From: a virus
Strand: one strand, 5' to 3'
Length of the DNA stretch: 64,000 nucleotides
IMG/VR virus record: IMGVR_UViG_3300010316_000006
Location: 1-64,000 of that record
The position numbers and the translations under genes were made by a program. A model generated the notes under the pieces. The model searched no databases, was not told the DNA's origin, and worked only from the letters and a program-made list of their open reading frames with translations. Below, piece after piece: positions 8,514 through 15,604 of the stretch; positions within the stretch are counted from its first letter, which is position 1, and every line of letters begins with the position of its first letter.

Positions 8514-8674
8514 GTATTCTCAGTGACAACTTTCAGTGTTATAGTAATCGTGTCTCCATCACCCCATGGAATAACAATGGGTGCCGTGACATCGAAATCA
8601 TATATTTCTTTCAAGTCAGCTACAGTTTCTTCGGTGATATGAATCGTTGGGAATAATTCTACTTTTCTGTTCAT
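8510..8674 (-). CDS. Small hypothetical protein (54 aa)
   Basis: Clean 54-codon frame from ATG at 8674 to TGA at 8510, with AGGA eight bases upstream. Begins MNRKVELFPTIHITEETVADL and ends in an alternating beta-like stretch (DTITITLKVV). No known family. Lies between the 87-aa gene and tRNA-Met, leftward. Confidence 0.65.
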   Translation of the reverse strand: MNRKVELFPTIHITEETVADLKEIYDFDVTAPIVIPWGDGDTITITLKVVTENT

Positions 8675-8697
8675 AATTATTCCTACGTAAAACTGGG

Positions 8698-8769
8698 AGC
8701 GGGTGGTGGACTCGAACCACCGGTTTTCAGATTATGAGTCTAACGAGATGACCAACTTCTCTAACCCGC
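8698..8769 (-). tRNA. tRNA with CAT anticodon (Met or Ile2)
   Basis: 72 bases: acceptor GCGGGT/ACCCGC, anticodon stem TTAGA/TCTGA with loop CTCATAA, T stem GGTGG/CCACC with loop TTCGAGT. CCA is not encoded (the 3' side reads TCCC). It is not an initiator-type stem. A second CAT tRNA is at 22361-22437, so one of the pair could be read as Ile after lysidine modification. Confidence 0.85.
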
Positions 8770-8778
8770 AAGATAATA

Positions 8779-8806
8779 CTTATAGCACGTTTCACTCCAT
8801 GTGCAA
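8779..8806 (-). promoter_or_regulatory. Promoter for tRNA-CAT
   Basis: TTGCAC, 16-base spacer, TATAAG (8779-8784), ten bases before the tRNA 5' end. It diverges from the Y-RNA promoter. Confidence 0.5.
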
Positions 8807-8843
8807 CAAAAAAGAGAAAAATGCAGAAAAATCATAAAACCGT

Positions 8844-8872
8844 TTGACACCCCGAATTATTACCCTTAAGTA
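8844..8872 (+). promoter_or_regulatory. Sigma70-like promoter for the Y-RNA/Ro60 unit
   Basis: TTGACA (8844-8849), 17-base spacer, TAAGTA (8867-8872). The first Y-RNA helix begins about 19 bases downstream. Confidence 0.7.
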
Positions 8873-8890
8873 TATCCACATCGCAATAAG

Positions 8891-8958
8891 ACTGCGGGCC
8901 GGATGAAGTGGGTTATCTTGCAACGATGAACCCCCATTTCAAACAATTTGCTCGCAGT
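8891..8958 (+). ncRNA. Y-RNA-like ncRNA 1 (no tRNA module)
   Basis: ACTGCG (8891-8896) pairs with CGCAGT (8953-8958). Inside are CCGGATG (8899-8905), GGGTTATC (8910-8917), AACCC and CAATTTGCTC (8944-8953). These 5' and 3' elements recur in all five units and match the layout of the Ro-binding helix of Y RNAs: a terminal stem, a conserved bulged helix, and a variable loop. Followed by four more units and the TROVE gene. Confidence 0.78.
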
Positions 8959-8967
8959 ACTAAAGCG

Positions 8968-9036
8968 GTTACGTGCCGGATGAGAGTGGGTTATCTTTTG
9001 TTGATGAACCCCCATTTTCAACAATTTGCTCGTAAC
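8968..9036 (+). ncRNA. Y-RNA-like ncRNA 2 (no tRNA module)
   Basis: GTTACG (8968-8973) pairs with CGTAAC (9031-9036). Contains GCCGGATG, GGGTTATC, AACCC and CAATTTGCTC (9022-9031) at the same relative positions as unit 1. The two short units differ in their terminal stems by compensating changes, which supports real RNA helices. Confidence 0.78.
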
Positions 9037-9067
9037 TACTAACGACTGAACAAAGAAGGAAATGATT

Positions 9068-9214
9068 TAAGACGTGTCGGAGATTTAGGGTTATCTAAGG
9101 AACAGTGAGTATTACAGGTTCAAGTCCTGTCTCCCCGACCAATCTAACGGGGAGTGGCGGAATTGGTAGACGCAACTGTATATTATCCCTTTGTCATTTC
9201 ATTTACTCGTCTTA
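9068..9214 (+). ncRNA. YrlA-type Y RNA 3 with permuted tRNA module
   Basis: Outer stem TAAGACG (9068-9074) with CGTCTTA (9208-9214); Y elements TCGGAG, GGGTTATC (9088-9095) and CATTTACTC (9200-9208). The loop is tRNA parts in swapped order: T arm ACAGG-TTCAAGT-CCTGT (9114-9130), 3' acceptor half CTCCCCG plus ACCA (9131-9141), a short linker, 5' acceptor half CGGGGAG (9148-9154), then a D arm (9155-9173). The acceptor pairs perfectly over seven bases. The 19-base D arm is identical to that of the tRNA-Leu(TAG) at 26401-26485. Confidence 0.85.
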
Positions 9215-9220
9215 CTAAAA

Positions 9221-9364
9221 TGGCTTTGTGAGCCGGATGAAAATAGGTTATCCACTTGTAATGGAGAGGTCGTTGGTTCGAATCCAACTCAGGTCGTTCG
9301 CGGCTTGGTAGCTCAGCGGTAGAGCGCTTAAACCCTATTTTCTATACATTTGCTCACAAAGCCA
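9221..9364 (+). ncRNA. YrlA-type Y RNA 4 with TTCG-capped tRNA module
   Basis: A perfect 12-bp outer stem (9221-9232 with 9353-9364), then GCCGGATG, AGGTTATC, and CATTTGCTC (9347-9355). The tRNA-like loop has T arm GTTGG-TTCGAAT-CCAAC (9272-9288), an acceptor-like stem (9290-9296 with 9301-9307, two wobbles) closed by a TTCG tetraloop, and D arm GCTC-AGCGGTA-GAGC (9311-9325). This is a circularly permuted tRNA fold with the anticodon arm replaced by the Y helix, as in bacterial YrlA RNAs. Confidence 0.87.
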
Positions 9365-9383
9365 TATTAGTAATATAGTAATA

Positions 9384-9466
9384 TTAACGTGCCGGATGTA
9401 ATGGATTATCATAATCAGACTCATACTTTGACAAACCATATCCACTGCAACTCATTTGCTCGTTAA
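9384..9466 (+). ncRNA. Y-RNA-like ncRNA 5, in the leader of the TROVE gene
   Basis: TTAACG (9384-9389) pairs with CGTTAA (9461-9466); GCCGGATG, GGATTATC (9403-9410), matching ATCCA, and CATTTGCTC (9453-9461). The loop has no tRNA parts. It ends 64 bases before the TROVE start codon, so on a long transcript it would lie in the 5' untranslated region and could feed back on Ro60 synthesis (inference). Confidence 0.75.
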
Positions 9467-9530
9467 GATATCCGCTTCGTCTTATATTGTCTTATTAAAG
9501 AGAAAGTATAAGAGAGAAGGAAATAATATT

Positions 9531-11162
9531 ATGGCAACTGCATATAAGAATGTCGGAACTCGTAACCGACAAACCCCACAAACAGAAGCAGCTTCCCCTA
9601 AGCAGGCGGAAAACAACGCGGGCGGATATTCGTTCACGCTGGATAGCTTCGGTCGTCTTGAACGATTCCTGATTCTTGGATCGGATGCACCATCATATTA
9701 TGCATCCGCTCGTGAACTCACGCTTAGCAATGCAGACTCCATGAAGACGGCAATCGCTGAAAATGGTTTCCGTGCAGTCGATCTTATTGTTGACGTTTCT
9801 GTTAACGGTCGTGCATATCGTAACGATGCAGCTCTGTTTGCACTCGCAATGGCTTGTGATCCAGCTAACCCAAAGGTTGCTGCATACGCTCTTGCGGCTC
9901 TGCCTCGTGTTGCTCGTATCGGTACACACCTGTTCCAGTTCGCGGAATTCATAGAACAGTTCCGTGGTTGGGGTCCAGCGCTTCGTCGTGCTGTCGGTAA
10001 TTGGTATATCAACCAAACGGTTGATGATCTTGCCTATCAGACAACGAAGTATCGTCAACGCGAAGGTTGGACACACCTTGACCTGCTTCGTCTGGCACAC
10101 CCTAAGACAGACGACACAGAGCGTAACTCGCTCTTCCGTTGGCTGTCCGGGCGTCCAGTAGATGCCGCTAACCTGCCTGCTATCATCACTGCATACGAAA
10201 TGGTGAAGACAGCAACAGTGAAGGAAACGATTGATCTGATCAAGAACGCTAACCTGCCTCGTGAAGCACTTCCAACGGAAATGTTGAACGAACCAAAGGT
10301 TTGGGAAGCTCTTTTTGATAAGATGCCAATGACCGCTATGATCCGTAATCTCGGAAATATGTCTTCGGATAAGATCAATCTATTCAAGCCAATGTCCGAG
10401 TTTGAACAAGAAGCAGTGCGTCGTCTTACGGACCAAAATTTGATCCATAAGTCACGTATCCACCCAATGGCGGTGCTTCTTGCTCTGAAGACTTACGAAA
10501 GTGGTAAGGGTTTCCGTGGTAATAACACATGGAATGTTAATGGAAACATTACGTCCGCTCTTGAAGAAGCATTTATGTTGGCCTTCAAGAATGTTGTTCC
10601 TACTGGAAAGCGTCATCTGCTTGCACTTGATGTTTCCGGCTCAATGGGTTGGGAAAACATTATGAATACCAATCTGACTGCACGTGATGCTTCAGCTGCA
10701 ATGGCTCTCATCACAATGAAGACAGAACCGGTTACTCATACTGTTTCTTTCACGAGTCCTTCACGTGGTGGTTGGGGTCGTGGATCGTCTTCGGTAGGTG
10801 ATCGTGGTGTCACGCCACTAAACTTTGGCCGGGCGTCAACGCTTAGTGGCGTGATTAGCAAGGTCAGTGGTCTTCCATTCGGTGGAACCGATTGCGCAGC
10901 ACCAATGCTTTATGCAATGGATAATGGTATTGAAGTTGATGTCTTTGTTATCTACACGGATAATGAAACATGGGCTGGTGGCATTCATCCACATGAAGCA
11001 CTTCGTGACTATCGCAAGAAGACCGGCATCAACGCAAAGCTGGTTGTTGTTGGTATGACTGCAACGGAGTTCACTATTGCTAACCCAGACGATCCGGGCA
11101 TGCTCGACATCGTTGGATTTGATGCTAACGCACCATCGGTAATGGCTGAATTCGTTCGGTAA
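9531..11162 (+). CDS. Ro60/Rsr-type TROVE domain RNA-binding protein
   Basis: 543 aa, close to human Ro60 (538) and Deinococcus Rsr (531). The N-terminal two-thirds is the helical-repeat TROVE ring, which in known Ro proteins binds the ends of misfolded RNAs in its hole and Y RNAs on its outside. The C-terminal VWA domain has MIDAS residues: DVSGSMG at 367-373, Thr453 in GGTDCA, Asp477 in YTDNE. Although the frame is open upstream to 9456, that would overlap Y RNA 5; GAGAAGG sits ten bases before the ATG at 9531. Directly preceded by five Y-RNA-like genes. Likely role: RNA surveillance or remodelling of tRNA/rRNA during infection. Confidence 0.95.
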   Translation: MATAYKNVGTRNRQTPQTEAASPKQAENNAGGYSFTLDSFGRLERFLILGSDAPSYYASARELTLSNADSMKTAIAENGFRAVDLIVDVSVNGRAYRNDAALFALAMACDPANPKVAAYALAALPRVARIGTHLFQFAEFIEQFRGWGPALRRAVGNWYINQTVDDLAYQTTKYRQREGWTHLDLLRLAHPKTDDTERNSLFRWLSGRPVDAANLPAIITAYEMVKTATVKETIDLIKNANLPREALPTEMLNEPKVWEALFDKMPMTAMIRNLGNMSSDKINLFKPMSEFEQEAVRRLTDQNLIHKSRIHPMAVLLALKTYESGKGFRGNNTWNVNGNITSALEEAFMLAFKNVVPTGKRHLLALDVSGSMGWENIMNTNLTARDASAAMALITMKTEPVTHTVSFTSPSRGGWGRGSSSVGDRGVTPLNFGRASTLSGVISKVSGLPFGGTDCAAPMLYAMDNGIEVDVFVIYTDNETWAGGIHPHEALRDYRKKTGINAKLVVVGMTATEFTIANPDDPGMLDIVGFDANAPSVMAEFVR

Positions 11163-11183
11163 CTACTGAACCACCACAAAGAT

Positions 11184-11220
11184 AAAACCCGTTGGAGCAA
11201 TCCAGCGGGTTTTATTTTAT
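11184..11220 (+). terminator. Terminator of the Ro60 gene
   Basis: AAAACCCGTTGGA pairs with TCCAGCGGGTTTT (one wobble) across a four-base loop, followed by ATTTTAT. It overlaps the stop end of the convergent gene. Confidence 0.85.
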
Positions 11221-11538
11221 CTTGAAACTGGTAGGAAGCTTTATAAAATTACCACGAACCATTGATCGTTTGAAAATCTGTAATCCTTCAGGGGGAGAAT
11301 AGCGGTTTTTTAATACGAGGTCGAACCCACCATGATATATTAAAATCACGTCACACGTATACCCACACCGACTAGGGATAATATCAAATATACGACTCTG
11401 ACTTATACCAGCATGGACATCAATATGAATATAAAGATGAATTGGTCGATCAAATATACGACTGTGTTTTACCTTATTATCAATCGTTGATGACCGCATC
11501 CCCGGTTTCCACCAAATGATCACTGGTTTCTCCGACAT
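11212..11538 (-). CDS. Hypothetical protein, start uncertain
   Basis: About 108 aa from the ATG at 11538, which has AAAGG eight bases upstream; alternatives are ATGs at 11544 and 11499 (the latter reduces the overlap with the upstream gene to 20 bases). Contains a beta-rich His/Ile segment (HLYIHIDVHAGI). No known family. Confidence 0.5.
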   Translation of the reverse strand: MSEKPVIIWWKPGMRSSTIDNKVKHSRIFDRPIHLYIHIDVHAGISQSRIFDIIPSRCGYTCDVILIYHGGFDLVLKNRYSPPEGLQIFKRSMVRGNFIKLPTSFKIK

Positions 11539-11665
11539 TGACATAACCTTTGTATGGACCACCTTGAACACATCTATTGAATTTCAAATCAAAGCGACAT
11601 GTTTCACAACAAGGACACGAATAGACTTTATATCTACCCGGCTCATCTTTTTGTGGTTTTTTCAT
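11480..11665 (-). CDS. Small Cys-rich hypothetical protein
   Basis: 61 aa from ATG at 11665. CPCCETC-x9-C suggests a small zinc-binding knuckle. The frame is open into the tRNA-Ser upstream, so starts before 11665 were rejected. No strong ribosome-binding site. Confidence 0.5.
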   Translation of the reverse strand: MKKPQKDEPGRYKVYSCPCCETCRFDLKFNRCVQGGPYKGYVNVGETSDHLVETGDAVIND

Positions 11666-11684
11666 GAAGGGAACTCGTGAAGCT

Positions 11685-11776
11685 TGGCGGATGGGGAGGG
11701 ATTCGAACCCTCGGAACAATTTTCATCGCTCACTCACTTAGCAGGCGAGCACCTTAAGCCTCTCGGTCACCCATCC
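11685..11776 (-). tRNA. tRNA-Ser(GCT)
   Basis: 92 bases including encoded CCA. Acceptor GGATGGG/CCCATCC, discriminator G, anticodon loop CTGCTAA, and a long variable arm typical of serine tRNAs. It has its own promoter at 11786-11814. Confidence 0.93.
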
Positions 11777-11785
11777 AATACTGTA

Positions 11786-11814
11786 CTTATAGATTAATAA
11801 TTGAAGCTTGTCAA
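11786..11814 (-). promoter_or_regulatory. Promoter for tRNA-Ser(GCT)
   Basis: TTGACA (11809-11814), 17-base spacer, TATAAG (11786-11791), ten bases before the tRNA. Confidence 0.75.
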
Positions 11815-12201
11815 TTATAATTCAAAACCATTTGCATTCAGAAAATCTACCAACTTGGCACCATCTTCAGTCGTGTGACTCATTACAATTTTAGTCTTAT
11901 GTCTCAATGAAAGCTGACTGACCATCTCAGCAGCAATACCAAGACCACGATATATCTCATTGGTTTCTATCATCTTAATAATGGTTTCTTCATTATTATA
12001 TATTCCATAAGTGATGACACCATATATCTCTTTTGAAACCTTATGATCCCAATCAAAGTCAGGGGTAATACAAATAAATTCACCAAAGGTTTCATTATTA
12101 TGATGATCATGAACACCATCATAAAATCGAGGCAATGGTAAATCGCGCTTTTTGAATTCATCGACTTTAAGAAATCGGTATTGTAAAGATTGAACATTCA
12201 T
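11815..12201 (-). CDS. Putative GNAT-family acetyltransferase
   Basis: 128 aa. Residues 77-100 (IKMIETNEIYRGLGIAAEMV) fit GNAT motif A: a strand ending in V/I-x-x-x-x-R/Q-x-x-G-x-G/A that binds the acetyl-CoA pyrophosphate; a later strand and ending LVDFLNANGFEL match the usual C-terminus. Substrate unknown. A late-type CATAAATA lies five bases before the ATG and there is no Shine-Dalgarno. Confidence 0.6.
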   Translation of the reverse strand: MNVQSLQYRFLKVDEFKKRDLPLPRFYDGVHDHHNNETFGEFICITPDFDWDHKVSKEIYGVITYGIYNNEETIIKMIETNEIYRGLGIAAEMVSQLSLRHKTKIVMSHTTEDGAKLVDFLNANGFEL

Positions 12202-12206
12202 GGGTT

Positions 12207-12214
12207 TATTTATG
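12207..12214 (-). promoter_or_regulatory. Late-type element CATAAATA, 5 bases from ATG
   Basis: CATAAATA on the minus strand ends five bases before the ATG at 12201 and overlaps the TAA of the upstream gene. Confidence 0.45.
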
Positions 12215-12407
12215 AATTTATATCATCTTTAATGGGATATAAGATACCAGCATCGCCAATTACCAAAATATCATCTGTTACCGAATCACCCGCACCGCCA
12301 TAAGCAATAATATCAGTAAAGACCAATGATGCAGGTAAGATAACAACACAGTCTTTTACGTGGTCGGCATGGCCCATAAACACATTACCAGTTGCAATAA
12401 GTTTCAT
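12210..12407 (-). CDS. Hypothetical protein (65 aa)
   Basis: Begins MKLIATGNVFMGHADHV; predicted beta-rich and small. AAGGA lies about eight bases before the ATG. Unknown family. Confidence 0.6.
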   Translation of the reverse strand: MKLIATGNVFMGHADHVKDCVVILPASLVFTDIIAYGGAGDSVTDDILVIGDAGILYPIKDDINS

Positions 12408-12423
12408 ATCATTCTTCCTTTGT

Positions 12424-12508
12424 TGGTAGGGATAGAGGGAATCGAACCCCCACGCCTTGCGGCAACAGATTTTGAATCTGTCGTGTCTACCAGTTCCACC
12501 ATATCCCC
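12424..12508 (-). tRNA. tRNA-Leu(CAA)
   Basis: 85 bases including CCA. Acceptor GGGGATA/TATCCCT, anticodon loop TTCAAAA, D arm TGGTGGAACTGGTAGACAC and a long variable arm. Confidence 0.93.
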
Positions 12509-12520
12509 ATAACCAGTGGA

Positions 12521-12550
12521 TATTTAGTCATAATAAATGCTAGTAGTCAA
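12521..12550 (-). promoter_or_regulatory. Promoter for tRNA-Leu(CAA)
   Basis: TTGACT (12545-12550), 18-base spacer, TAAATA (12521-12526), reading leftward into the tRNA. Confidence 0.5.
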
Positions 12551-12873
12551 GGCGTGTTTGAACATCAGAAAAATGAAACCCGTTTTCTTATCTAAGGTCT
12601 TGACGGCTGATGTTCAACACTAACATACTAACACAATATCACAATCGAACTCATACTCACATCTTAACAATGAAGTCCGTCTATTGCATGAGCTTGTTGC
12701 AGGCACAACACGATGTGGGTCTACCAACCACAAATCTAACAAAGGGAAGACCAAGGGTATTTCAATCGCTGCCTAATTCGATTTCTTCATGGCCTCGTTG
12801 GGCTTACATAAAGGTCGCCAACATGATTATCATATGATAATTACAGGCATTCGTAAGAGACATACACCGGAAT

Positions 12874-12881
12874 AATAAATA
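12874..12881 (+). promoter_or_regulatory. Late-type element AATAAATA, 7 bases from ATG
   Basis: AATAAATA ends seven bases before the ATG at 12889; weak match to the late-type motif. Confidence 0.3.
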
Positions 12882-12888
12882 TATAACT

Positions 12889-13392
12889 ATGATTTTTGAT
12901 AAGTCACATAAGCCATTGATTATAAAAGACGATAAAATCGCACTCGGAAAGAGCCGCGAAACGTCTAGAATATGGCATCTTCCAAAAGCCAATGAATGCT
13001 GCACCGTGCCAGCATATCCACCCACCTTAAGCCATTCACGGGTGGTACTACTTGATCAAAAATATTTCAAAATAACAAAAAAATTCCGAAGAACGGAAAT
13101 ACCAGAATATTACGGACCAATCCTATATGCGGCGATGAAACGTGGTGCAGTCAGAGTCTTAATCGATATCAACAAACCACACATTCATTCATCAATCGAA
13201 GGCGTCAACATAGATGACCTAATACAAACCGCACAATGGATCAATTCTAAAGTTATCATATTAACCCTGTCTATTATAATCAGACAAAGCAAAGATGATA
13301 GCAGTAGAGTAGTACACACTCTACATCATCATGATGGATCATTAAAATCCTTTTGTGATAGCGGCCAAACCCCCGCGCCATCACCGGTCTAA
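12889..13392 (+). CDS. Hypothetical protein, paralogue of the next gene
   Basis: 167 aa. The C-terminal half, with TAQWINSK near residue 114 followed by a hydrophobic strand, matches STAQWIQSK in the next gene, and the surrounding order (aromatic helix, strand, acidic turn, terminal F-x-x-G) is the same. So the two are diverged tandem copies. No known family. No clear Shine-Dalgarno. Confidence 0.62.
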   Translation: MIFDKSHKPLIIKDDKIALGKSRETSRIWHLPKANECCTVPAYPPTLSHSRVVLLDQKYFKITKKFRRTEIPEYYGPILYAAMKRGAVRVLIDINKPHIHSSIEGVNIDDLIQTAQWINSKVIILTLSIIIRQSKDDSSRVVHTLHHHDGSLKSFCDSGQTPAPSPV

Positions 13393-13399
13393 GAACCGG
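13384..13399 (+). promoter_or_regulatory. Hairpin overlapping a ribosome-binding site
   Basis: CCGGT-CTAAGA-ACCGG; the 3' arm includes the first GG of the GGAGG at 13398-13402, so it could mask translation start of the next gene. Confidence 0.3.
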
Positions 13400-13408
13400 A
13401 GGATTATT

Positions 13409-13867
13409 ATGATTATGAATCTCTTCGAAGACAATCTACCCAATATGGAAACCTATTCTATATTATCATACAGACAACTATTATGTAATATTGATAAAGG
13501 AATAATAATACCATCAGCACACAAAGACTCATTTGCAGAACTAATTAGAAACAACCAAGAACACTTTGATTTACACTTCACGGATGATGATAATGAATTA
13601 TGTTATAATGCTCTAAATCAAGGCTGGACAAAAATATTCACCAATACAATAGCAAGTGATGAAAAAATACGTATCGAAGGCACCGATAAAAAAGTAATTC
13701 ATTCCACCGCACAATGGATTCAATCAAAATCCCCAATCATCCATTTGATTATTGTGAAACGGCTTGGCGTTAACCATGATGATATCGATGTCTATCTACT
13801 AGAAGACAAAGCACTGAATGCATTTCTGGAAAAAGGTTATATATCCGGTGGTGATAAAATTAGCTGA
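13409..13867 (+). CDS. Hypothetical protein, paralogue of the previous gene
   Basis: 152 aa from ATG at 13409, with GGAGG six bases upstream; the frame is open further back but that overlaps the previous gene. Shares AQWI-x-SK and flanking pattern with the upstream gene. Converges with, and overlaps by 8 bases, the leftward gene. Confidence 0.65.
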   Translation: MIMNLFEDNLPNMETYSILSYRQLLCNIDKGIIIPSAHKDSFAELIRNNQEHFDLHFTDDDNELCYNALNQGWTKIFTNTIASDEKIRIEGTDKKVIHSTAQWIQSKSPIIHLIIVKRLGVNHDDIDVYLLEDKALNAFLEKGYISGGDKIS

Positions 13868-14885
13868 TGTCTTCACGCATCATGTCTGGTCGTGGTATAA
13901 TGCCTCGTTTTATAAAGAGAGGAATAGCATCAACGCTCTCGTTCTTGTAGAAACGAACACCTTTCACATTACCAGTAATACGTAAATCCAATGTATAAAC
14001 ATCAATCATCTTACTGAATTGATCTTCAAACACCTTCATTGATTTGCGTATCGGTAATGAATCACCATGCAAACCAATAGTGGTGCCATCATCATTCTGC
14101 CACATAAGTCCACGAACCCACTTGAAACCAAACATCGCATCCAAAACTGCATCATCCCAAGGACTCGTTGTCGAATCAACTCGATTATCTAAATCACTCG
14201 CTATCCCCGAATGCTCAATCCGAGAATCATGCCACATATATATGACGCCCGTAGTAGCATTCATCCAAAACTTACCCTCACGAGTAATTGGAAATTTCTC
14301 TATGGAAACCCAACCACTACGACCATCATATTGACCATCATCAGATTCTGTAAGAGCAGGCATACGACGCGGTAGCTTACCACTGGAAATAAATGCACTA
14401 ATATCATCCTGATCATCAATCACCGTATAACCAGTCATGGATGTCTCTAAAACAAGATCATTGATAACGCGGAACAATGGACCAAAGACGCGACCAGTAC
14501 GTTTGATGTATCCCATGTCAGAATGATGGATGCACAGCGATACAGCATCATCTGTTATGCGATCATTGTTATATCCAAGACTTACCCGAACCCAACCATT
14601 ACCAAACATCTTATTAATGGTCGCTATATCATAATCAACCGTCAACTTGTCCTTGATCGTATTATCAACGAATGGTGCCATCTGCGTATGGTGTACACGT
14701 ATAGCAATCGTATGCGCCCAACACTCACGCGTTTTAACATTCCACCAGACAGACATGAATCTGTTTTCTGGTATCAATGGTAACAACTCGGATAGATCAT
14801 GAACCTGAATGATACCACGCTCAATGGCATCCCAATCAAAATCACCCTCTAATAAAATAGACTGAAGAACCGAACGCGTAATCAT
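13860..14885 (-). CDS. Internally duplicated hypothetical protein with leader-like N-terminus
   Basis: 341 aa made of two related halves: MFGNGWVRVSLGYNND, a dispensable-looking strand, then IDDQDDISAFISSGKLPRR (about 103-190), and MFGFKWVRGLMWQNDD then DAIPLFIKRGIIPRP (about 250-335). The N-terminus SILLEGDFDWD matches the L-x-E leader pattern. Last gene of a leftward late operon with the tail fibre; start overlaps the upstream stop (ATGA). Possibly a virion or packaged protein. Confidence 0.68.
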   Translation of the reverse strand: MITRSVLQSILLEGDFDWDAIERGIIQVHDLSELLPLIPENRFMSVWWNVKTRECWAHTIAIRVHHTQMAPFVDNTIKDKLTVDYDIATINKMFGNGWVRVSLGYNNDRITDDAVSLCIHHSDMGYIKRTGRVFGPLFRVINDLVLETSMTGYTVIDDQDDISAFISSGKLPRRMPALTESDDGQYDGRSGWVSIEKFPITREGKFWMNATTGVIYMWHDSRIEHSGIASDLDNRVDSTTSPWDDAVLDAMFGFKWVRGLMWQNDDGTTIGLHGDSLPIRKSMKVFEDQFSKMIDVYTLDLRITGNVKGVRFYKNESVDAIPLFIKRGIIPRPDMMREDIS

Positions 14886-15604
14886 ATGACTGACCGTATC
14901 GCAGTAATAGCAGAACGAACCACATCAGCGGTGCCAGCCGAATACGCTAAGGTCGCCGTAATGCGTAACTTATATTCACCGCCAGCTTTAAAAATAGTAC
15001 TAACAATATTCACGGGCACACCATGATATATCACAGTCTTCTTTGCACCCATCATCTTGGTCTTATCACTCAACATACCAATAGGCTTATCTGGTTCACT
15101 ACCATTGCCCGGTATAACCGCTGTAGTATCGAGACTATGGGCAACACGCTTGATAATCTCTTTCGGGTTGATACCTTTATCAAGCGTTAATAATATTTGT
15201 GGAGTTTCGATATTATCAATAATAGTGAAATCCATTGTCCTCTCACCAATGATGGCTTCAAACATATAAGGTTCACCATTACCATCATATGACAAATAAA
15301 CATAACCCTTGCTCAACTTGACTTCAGGAATGGATGAAATATCAGCTTGTAATGCTTCATCATATCCTTCACGCCGAACCCCACTAACAAACAATGGTTC
15401 CTTTATAAAGATTACCTTGTCATTAACCGATGTAGTATTATCTTTTACTGTTGTCGCAACACCAGAAATGAATTCCATTATTCCACTACCAATCAATGAC
15501 ACAGTACGGTAAACAACACATTCATCATGTGTCATCCTTACCGTCATACCATCACTCACGTCTTCAGTAAGAATGATGTTCACACGCCGCTTGATATTAC
15601 CCAT
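14882..15604 (-). CDS. Hypothetical protein of the fibre operon
   Basis: 240 aa from the ATG at 15604, coupled to the upstream stop by TAATG and preceded by GGAAG; an open extension to 15643 lies inside the upstream gene. Beta-rich with Gly turns, unrecognised. Co-transcribed with the tail fibre and HExxH gene. Confidence 0.68.
   Translation of the reverse strand: MGNIKRRVNIILTEDVSDGMTVRMTHDECVVYRTVSLIGSGIMEFISGVATTVKDNTTSVNDKVIFIKEPLFVSGVRREGYDEALQADISSIPEVKLSKGYVYLSYDGNGEPYMFEAIIGERTMDFTIIDNIETPQILLTLDKGINPKEIIKRVAHSLDTTAVIPGNGSEPDKPIGMLSDKTKMMGAKKTVIYHGVPVNIVSTIFKAGGEYKLRITATLAYSAGTADVVRSAITAIRSVI

Larger units (their letters stand above)
12509..12888. other. 380-base gene-poor stretch with RNA-like hairpins
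   Basis: No convincing gene. It holds a leftward promoter at 12521-12550, a 14-bp inverted repeat (12554-12568 with 12607-12620, one bulged base) whose loop contains a second GAAAA/TTTTC stem, and a perfect 16-base palindrome at 12826-12841. The only ORF (12610-12837) has unnatural composition. Could hold a small RNA or regulatory site. Confidence 0.45.

Noticed and set aside
9114-9325. Reading the T- and D-arm pieces in Y RNAs 3 and 4 as broken or ordinary tRNA genes
   Set aside because: T arm precedes D arm, no anticodon arm exists, and the pieces sit inside perfectly paired Y-RNA stems.
8891-9466. Treating the five repeated units as a CRISPR-like or iteron array
   Set aside because: The shared parts are split 5' and 3' elements of helices with covarying stems, not uniform direct repeats.
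9456-9530. N-terminal extension of the Ro60 gene
   Set aside because: It would overlap the 3' side of Y RNA 5 and has no ribosome-binding site; the ATG at 9531 has GAGAAGG.
12610-12837. 75-codon rightward ORF
   Set aside because: No ribosome-binding site, odd composition, lies among hairpins.
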